10,618 nucleotides of DNA from Thiomargarita sp. (GTDB lineage: Bacteria; Pseudomonadota; Gammaproteobacteria; Beggiatoales; Beggiatoaceae), in contig JAGLFE010000505.1 of NCBI GenBank assembly GCA_023144675.1, positions 1 through 10,618 on the forward strand, read 5' to 3'. Shown piece by piece: positions 6,849-10,618 of this stretch (position 1 is the first letter of the stretch; every line of letters begins with the position of its first letter). The notes beneath the pieces were generated by a model that saw only the letters and a list, made by a program, of their open reading frames with translations, was not told where the DNA came from and did not search any database. A program made the translations under genes and the position numbers.

Positions 6849-8237
6849 TTATTTATGTACGCCTAATTTTTCACGCCAGTTTGGATAAATTGCATCCGCA
6901 TCTGCGGTAAAGGTTTCAAAAGCACCTCGTAATTCTTCATGTTCTTTAGCATATTCAAGCACATCAGCACCTTCCATCCAAGCATCACGAGCTTGACGTA
7001 AAGAAGTTGCTCCAGCACTACCGCCATCTTTATGACCGAATGCGCCACCACCAGAAGTTTGAATTACGTTACAATGACCTAAGTTATCAAAGAAACCAGG
7101 TAAACGTAAAGCATTCATACCACCAGAAATAATTGGAGTAGTTGCTTTCATACCTTCCCATTCTTGATGATAGAATAAGCCATCAGCAGAATCACGTTCT
7201 AACATATAAGCTAGGTTCTTTTCGGTATTATCACCTTCCATTTTACCATAGCCCATAGTACCAGTATGAATACCAGAAGCACCTTGTAAACGAGACATTT
7301 TCATGTGAGCAAGTACGCTATAACCACGATTACTTTCTTGGGAAGTAACTGCACCATGACCAGCACGATGATAATGTAAAAATTGGTTAGCAAAATAACG
7401 GCGACAAGTAGTAATTGCCGTTGGACCACCAACATAACCATCTACTAAAAAGGCAACGTGATCACCAAATTCACCAAACTCTTCTAAAATAAATTCACCA
7501 CGATGAATCATTTCAAATGGGTCATCAGCAGTAATGTTAGCCGAGAATAATTTGGCTTCACCAGTTTCATCTTGAGCTCGTTTCATAGCATCCGCAATTA
7601 ATGGGATGATTTTACGAGTAGGAGCAAATACTTGATTACCTTGTGGTTCATCATTTTTAATGAAATCACCACCTAACCAAAATTGATAACAAGCAGCAGC
7701 AAATGGTTCTGGACGTAAACCTAATTTAGGTTTAATGATAGTACCAACTACCATACCACCATTTTCTAATGGACGACGTAATACACGCCACATATCCACG
7801 ATGTTTTTATTAGGTCCATCGAACAAACGCAAGTATTTAGGTGGTACATAGAAATCCATCATTTTGGCATATTCTATATCACCCATACCTTGGTTATTAC
7901 CAACGGCTAGAGTTAGGAAAGATACGATCATTGCCCGACCATCAATCATATTTCGATCGAATAAATCGACTGGGTAGGCAATTTTCATAATTTCTTTTTC
8001 TTCATCGATTTCATAAACTAGAGCATCAACGCCCTTAGTGAAATCATCAGTAGTACAAACTTCTACATTAGTACCAGTGGAAGATTCGGCAGCAAAATGG
8101 GCTGCTGTGCCTAAATAATCAAAAAAGCCTGCTTTAGGTTTCATGATGTAAGCACATAATACGTGATTACCATCTTTAATTAGGTCTTCTTCTTTTAGAC
8201 TTAAATCGGAGTAACGGTTTGATTGATCTAATGCCAT
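6849..8237 (-). CDS. cbbM: Ribulose-1,5-bisphosphate carboxylase/oxygenase, form II large subunit
   Basis: Form II RuBisCO fixes CO2 onto ribulose bisphosphate in the Calvin cycle and needs no small subunit. The 462 residues align without gaps of note to the Rhodospirillum rubrum enzyme, with numbering about three higher. Active-site residues are present: Glu51 (AAESSTGTN), Asn114 (GNNQG), Lys169 (GTIIKPKLGL), carbamylated Lys194 with metal ligands Asp196 and Glu197 (GGDFIKNDEPQGN), His290-Arg291 (HYHRAGHGA), His324 (GIHTGTMG) and loop-6 Lys332 (GKMEG). SGGMNALR and GGGAFGH complete the phosphate site. The start MALDQSNRYSDL fits the family. AGGA lies 12 bases upstream of the ATG (8253-8250), a long but usable spacing. 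The gene appears monocistronic: a promoter candidate lies just upstream and an intrinsic terminator just downstream. No cbbQ, cbbO or cbbR is adjacent. Form II enzymes suit high-CO2, low-oxygen conditions. Confidence 0.98.
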   Translation of the reverse strand: MALDQSNRYSDLSLKEEDLIKDGNHVLCAYIMKPKAGFFDYLGTAAHFAAESSTGTNVEVCTTDDFTKGVDALVYEIDEEKEIMKIAYPVDLFDRNMIDGRAMIVSFLTLAVGNNQGMGDIEYAKMMDFYVPPKYLRLFDGPNKNIVDMWRVLRRPLENGGMVVGTIIKPKLGLRPEPFAAACYQFWLGGDFIKNDEPQGNQVFAPTRKIIPLIADAMKRAQDETGEAKLFSANITADDPFEMIHRGEFILEEFGEFGDHVAFLVDGYVGGPTAITTCRRYFANQFLHYHRAGHGAVTSQESNRGYSVLAHMKMSRLQGASGIHTGTMGYGKMEGDNTEKNLAYMLERDSADGLFYHQEWEGMKATTPIISGGMNALRLPGFFDNLGHCNVIQTSGGGAFGHKDGGSAGATSLRQARDAWMEGADVLEYAKEHEELRGAFETFTADADAIYPNWREKLGVHK

Positions 8238-8264
8238 AGTTAAATAATATCCTATTATTAAAAA

Positions 8265-8292
8265 ATAATATTAGTGGCGAAAATATTGACAA
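8265..8292 (-). promoter_or_regulatory. Candidate sigma-70 promoter of cbbM
   Basis: On the minus strand TTGTCA (8292-8287) and TATTAT (8270-8265) are spaced by 16 bp, each matching the consensus at 5 of 6 positions. Transcription would begin near 8258, giving a leader of about 21 bases that includes the AGGA at 8253-8250. Position and quality make it the best candidate upstream of cbbM, but the local AT content lowers certainty. Confidence 0.4.
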
Positions 8293-8460
8293 TATATAAC
8301 TTTTGATAGTTTAAAAATTATAATTTATTCAATAAATAGAAAAATATGAGTTTTTACACTCTTAAATTAAATTTATTATTAAATTCTAACTTAAACATAG
8401 AGTATATTTTACACAAATTTTAAATTAAATATAAAATTAATGTTTTTTATAGTATATATT

Positions 8461-8606
8461 ATATTAACTGAAGTTACGCAGATGAATTTAGATGTTATAG
8501 AATATAAGGATTAAATTTAGATACTAAAACCTTTGAGTTTTAATAACCCTTATAATAAGCTTATTTTCAATTCCAGTTTTTCCTTTTGCGTAACTTCAGA
8601 TATTAA
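8461..8606. mobile_element. Miniature inverted-repeat element (132 bp) with 7-bp target duplication
   Basis: CTGAAGTTACGCA (8468-8480) and its exact reverse complement TGCGTAACTTCAG (8587-8599) form 13-bp perfect terminal inverted repeats. They enclose 106 bp of non-coding DNA. The direct repeat ATATTAA abuts both ends (8461-8467 and 8600-8606), the mark of a transposition target duplication. There is no transposase, so it would depend on one elsewhere. I cannot name the family from the ends alone. It sits about 224 bp upstream of cbbM and 195 bp upstream of pal. Chance is an unlikely explanation for perfect ends plus an exactly abutting direct repeat. Confidence 0.8.
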
Positions 8607-8801
8607 ATAACATTATATTATTTATAATATACTAAACAAATAAAAACCTTTATTAGACTTTAATTACGTTTATCTTGAAATAATTTTTTTTTATAAAATA
8701 CAATTTATTTTATTTAAAGTTTAATCAAAATATTAATATAAATTTTTTATGGTTGTAATATTTAAAATTTATAATTTATAACTTTTAAAAGGAATATTTT
8801 T

Positions 8802-9311
8802 ATGAAAATTAGAAATTGTATATTGATTACCTTAGTAGGAACGGTGATAGTTAGTTGTGCTAATCAGACAACTTCCAATCCTGAAAATATTGCTGTAAGA
8901 ACGCCACCCCCAATTTTTAGTGCGCCTGATGATACTTCAGGGAATATTACAACAAAATCTTCTAGTATTGATATAAGAACATTAGACCAAAGAATAATTT
9001 ATTTTGATTATAATATGAGCGAAATTAAGTCGGATTCTTATACATTATTACAGGAACATGCGGCTTATTTGCAAGAAAATTCTGATGTAATAATTCGTTT
9101 AGAAGGGCATGCTGATGAGCGTGGTTCACGTGAGTATAATTTAGCCTTGGGTGAACAGCGGGCTGAAGCCACTAAATATACCTTGATGACATTAGGTGTT
9201 CAGGAACATCAGTTGAATACATTAAGTTATGGTGAAGAACAAGCGATTGCTTTTGGACATCATGAAGATGCGTGGTGGCAAAATCGGCGGGTTGAATTAG
9301 TTTATCCTTAG
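8802..9311 (+). CDS. pal: Peptidoglycan-associated lipoprotein (Pal), OmpA-like domain
   Basis: Pal anchors the outer membrane to peptidoglycan and works with TolB in the Tol-Pal system during constriction. The 169-residue protein starts with a lipoprotein signal (MKIRNCILITLVGTVIVSC) whose lipidated cysteine is Cys19. A flexible linker (about 20-60) follows, then the OmpA-like domain (about 62-169). IIYFDYNMSEI (65-75) opens the domain. EGHADERGSREYNLALGEQR (101-120) holds Asp105 and Arg120, the pair that grips diaminopimelate in the family. The end, WWQNRRVELVYP, is the usual Pal C-terminus. AAAGGAA (8788-8794) lies 7 bases before the ATG and fixes the start. Unlike most gammaproteobacteria, no tolB precedes it and no ybgF/cpoB follows. 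A generic OmpA-family lipoprotein paralogue is therefore possible, although HADERGSREYN is the Pal signature. Inverted-repeat elements lie in both flanking gaps. Confidence 0.88.
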   Translation: MKIRNCILITLVGTVIVSCANQTTSNPENIAVRTPPPIFSAPDDTSGNITTKSSSIDIRTLDQRIIYFDYNMSEIKSDSYTLLQEHAAYLQENSDVIIRLEGHADERGSREYNLALGEQRAEATKYTLMTLGVQEHQLNTLSYGEEQAIAFGHHEDAWWQNRRVELVYP

Positions 9312-9409
9312 AATTTTATATTTAGAGGATTAGATAGAGGAAATTTAGATAGGAAATACTAAACTTATAATATTCTAGTTAATTATGAAATATTACTAAG
9401 TCTAGTATT

Positions 9410-9516
9410 TAATTTTGGGTAGTTCTGAATAATGTAGTGTTTTTTCTGAAAAATACGTTAAGGTATAAAGTATTTAACAAAATCACCACTACTTTGTGCA
9501 GGACTACCTAATTTTG
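9410..9516. mobile_element. Miniature inverted-repeat element (91 bp) with 8-bp target duplication
   Basis: The ends 9418-9439 (starting GGTAGTTCTGAATAATG) and 9487-9508 (ending GTGCAGGACTACC) are imperfect 22-bp inverted repeats, matching at 18 of 22 positions. The direct repeat TAATTTTG abuts both ends exactly (9410-9417 and 9509-9516), as a target duplication should. The 47-bp core has no coding capacity. The right end recurs at 1-19, so the family is multi-copy. It differs in ends and duplication length from the element at 8461-8606, so two different transposases would be needed. The family is not identifiable from the ends alone. Confidence 0.8.
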
Positions 9517-9528
9517 ATTTATAGTTTC

Positions 9529-9569
9529 GCTATTTTAAATAAAATTGCCTTCAATTTATTCAAAATAGC
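9529..9569. terminator. Long hairpin between convergent genes, possible bidirectional terminator
   Basis: The left arm 9529-9547 begins GCTATTTT and the right arm 9552-9569 ends AAAATAGC. They pair over about 17 positions with one mismatch and one bulge, closing on a 4-base loop (CCTT). It lies between pal and pilY1, where a two-way terminator would be useful. Neither side has a clean T-run and the stem is A/T-dominated, so it may equally be a decayed inverted-repeat element. Confidence 0.35.
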
Positions 9570-9648
9570 TATTCTAATTTTAAGAAGAAATCAGAAATAA
9601 AAGTTCTATTAGATTCCTTCTATTTTACAATATCACCGAGTTACATTA

Positions 9649-10618
9649 TTAATGTACTTGCTTCCAGTATAAACTTTCAGACTTATTAGTACCAGTTGGG
9701 ATAGGATCAATGTAACCGTCAGTAATACCAGTCTTAGAGGCTGAATCTGCTTCAGCAGAATATACTTTCTTAGGACCAGAGCTTATACCAGTTCTAGTTG
9801 CAATTGAGCGAACAGTAGTATCTACATCAGGATCAACATTTATACCAAGAAGACTTCCATTAGTATCAACTTCAAATACTCCTTTAGCTGTATTCAAACT
9901 CATAGTATATAGATAACTTTGTCCTTGTTTATTAGCACAAGGATCAGTACTAGTATCTAATACTGGTATATAAGTTGCGAAAGAAACGATTTTTTCATCG
10001 TCCATTTCATCAACAATAGCAGCAGAAAGAACTTTTTCACCTTCAGATAATTCTAAATACCAACCATCTGATTTATCATTATGATTATCGCTATCTAATG
10101 CTACTGAGCTTAAATCGTTTTCATCAACTTCAGTACCGTTATCTAAGAATACATATAGACGATTTTCAACAACAGTTTCTAATGGATTCTGTCGTGTACC
10201 ACTACCGATAACAATAATTTCATCAGTTTTATCATCTGATTTAGTCCATAATGGTGGATAGAAGAAGCGTCTTCTTTCACTATTAGTAGTAGAAGCTAAA
10301 TCGGCTATACGACTACCGCTAGTGCTATCTGCTCCTGACAAGTTTACCCGCCATACTTGACCACCGATATCACCAACATATAAACGATTAGTAATGCCAT
10401 CGCCATTGGTATCAATCAATGTTAAATCAGAAGGAATAGGATATTTCATTTCAGCAAAATCATTATTATTACTATCAGTTGCTGACCATAAAAGGTCTCC
10501 ATTTAAAGCATTTACCATATAAATAGTATTACCTGTTGTAGCAGTGTCGGTAAATACTGTTCCATTAGCATCAGTTGCGTCATGACTTGCATCATAACCA
10601 CCACCAAACATCACAGCC
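9649..10618 (-). CDS. pilY1: C-terminal part of a PilY1-type type IV pilus tip/biogenesis protein (5' end outside window)
   Basis: PilY1 is a large, calcium-binding protein linked to the type IV pilus tip that promotes pilus extension, adhesion and twitching. Only the C-terminal beta-propeller is here, about 323 codons; the frame stays open through the right edge, so the GTG near 10614 is not the true start. Family marks are the FGGGYD blade start, YMVNALNGDLLWS, and the stretch LIDTNGDGITNRLYVGDIGG followed by QVWRVNLSG, which holds a DxNxDG calcium-loop-like motif (Asp, Asn and Asp codons about 10413-10399). The ninth loop position is Asn rather than the common Asp. RRRFFYPPLW, VIGSGTRQNPL and the ending SESLYWKQVH also fit, since PilY1 proteins usually end in a SWRQL-like motif. 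Minor pilins (fimT, pilV, pilW, pilX) would be expected upstream, beyond the window. Confidence 0.85.
   Translation of the reverse strand, partial: AVMFGGGYDASHDATDANGTVFTDTATTGNTIYMVNALNGDLLWSATDSNNNDFAEMKYPIPSDLTLIDTNGDGITNRLYVGDIGGQVWRVNLSGADSTSGSRIADLASTTNSERRRFFYPPLWTKSDDKTDEIIVIGSGTRQNPLETVVENRLYVFLDNGTEVDENDLSSVALDSDNHNDKSDGWYLELSEGEKVLSAAIVDEMDDEKIVSFATYIPVLDTSTDPCANKQGQSYLYTMSLNTAKGVFEVDTNGSLLGINVDPDVDTTVRSIATRTGISSGPKKVYSAEADSASKTGITDGYIDPIPTGTNKSESLYWKQVH

Larger units (their letters stand above)
8238..8801. other. Divergent cbbM/pal intergenic region (564 bp)
   Basis: This extremely AT-rich gap separates the divergent cbbM and pal genes. It holds a cbbM promoter candidate (8265-8292), a miniature inverted-repeat element with its target duplication (8461-8606) and the pal ribosome binding site (8788-8794). 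The remaining sequence has no open frame of note. Many chance TATAAT-like words prevent a firm pal promoter call. CbbR sites are too loosely defined to pick out in such AT-rich DNA. Confidence 0.6.
9312..9648. other. Convergent pal/pilY1 intergenic region (337 bp)
   Basis: The gap holds a miniature inverted-repeat element with target duplication (9410-9516) and a long hairpin (9529-9569). Just after pal there is a short run of near-repeats of TTAGATAGGAAAT (about 9329-9357). No gene is supported here and no classic T-tailed terminator is obvious for either convergent gene. Confidence 0.6.

Noticed and set aside
8238..8460. CbbR operator or riboswitch upstream of cbbM
   Set aside because: The known CbbR pattern is too loose to separate from background here, and no conserved RNA fold is recognisable.
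8481..8586. Coding content inside the 132-bp inverted-repeat element
   Set aside because: All frames are short or interrupted; the core only holds a small TAAAAC/GTTTTA pairing.
1..10618. CRISPR array, tRNA, rRNA or phage attachment structure
   Set aside because: No regularly spaced repeats, no cloverleaf-like segment and no integrase or tRNA-end duplication are visible.

Overview
The window is strongly AT-rich, densely coding DNA from what looks like an autotrophic gammaproteobacterium. The grounds are a full-length form II RuBisCO (cbbM), a tRNA nucleotidyltransferase of the enterobacterial multifunctional Cca type with an HD domain, a Pal lipoprotein, and the C-terminal part of a PilY1-type type IV pilus protein. 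A sulfur oxidiser of the Thiotrichales/Beggiatoaceae kind would fit the low GC, the form II enzyme, the transposon debris and the signalling protein. That placement is inference, not something the sequence proves.

Layout. Positions 1-599 hold no intact gene: one end of a small inverted-repeat element at the left edge (1-19) and a truncated IS630-type transposase start (324-452, minus). Next come argJ (600-1799, plus), convergent with a REC-REC-GGDEF signalling protein (1851-3194, minus) that lies 84 bp downstream of cca (3279-4508, minus). A GtrA-like membrane protein (4701-5213, plus) converges on a membrane-anchored Sel1-repeat protein (5225-6613, minus), with only 11 bp between the stop codons. 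cbbM (6849-8237, minus) has its own strong intrinsic terminator and a plausible sigma-70 promoter. pal (8802-9311, plus) is divergent from cbbM. The PilY1 C-terminus (9649-10618, minus) runs off the right edge.

The genes do not form one pathway. They are mostly single housekeeping or accessory genes: arginine biosynthesis, tRNA maturation, CO2 fixation, envelope integrity and pilus biogenesis. cbbM stands without cbbQ/cbbO or a cbbR regulator beside it, and pal stands without tolB or ybgF.

The most notable unlisted structures are two different miniature inverted-repeat elements in the gaps either side of pal. Each has terminal inverted repeats and an exact target-site duplication (7 bp and 8 bp), and the second has a relative at the left edge. 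The most notable protein is the REC-REC-GGDEF regulator. Its first receiver lacks the phospho-acceptor Asp, its second receiver looks intact, and its GGDEF signature reads VGKKF, so it is probably not a diguanylate cyclase. I see no CRISPR array, rRNA or tRNA, and no clear multi-gene defence or biosynthetic system.
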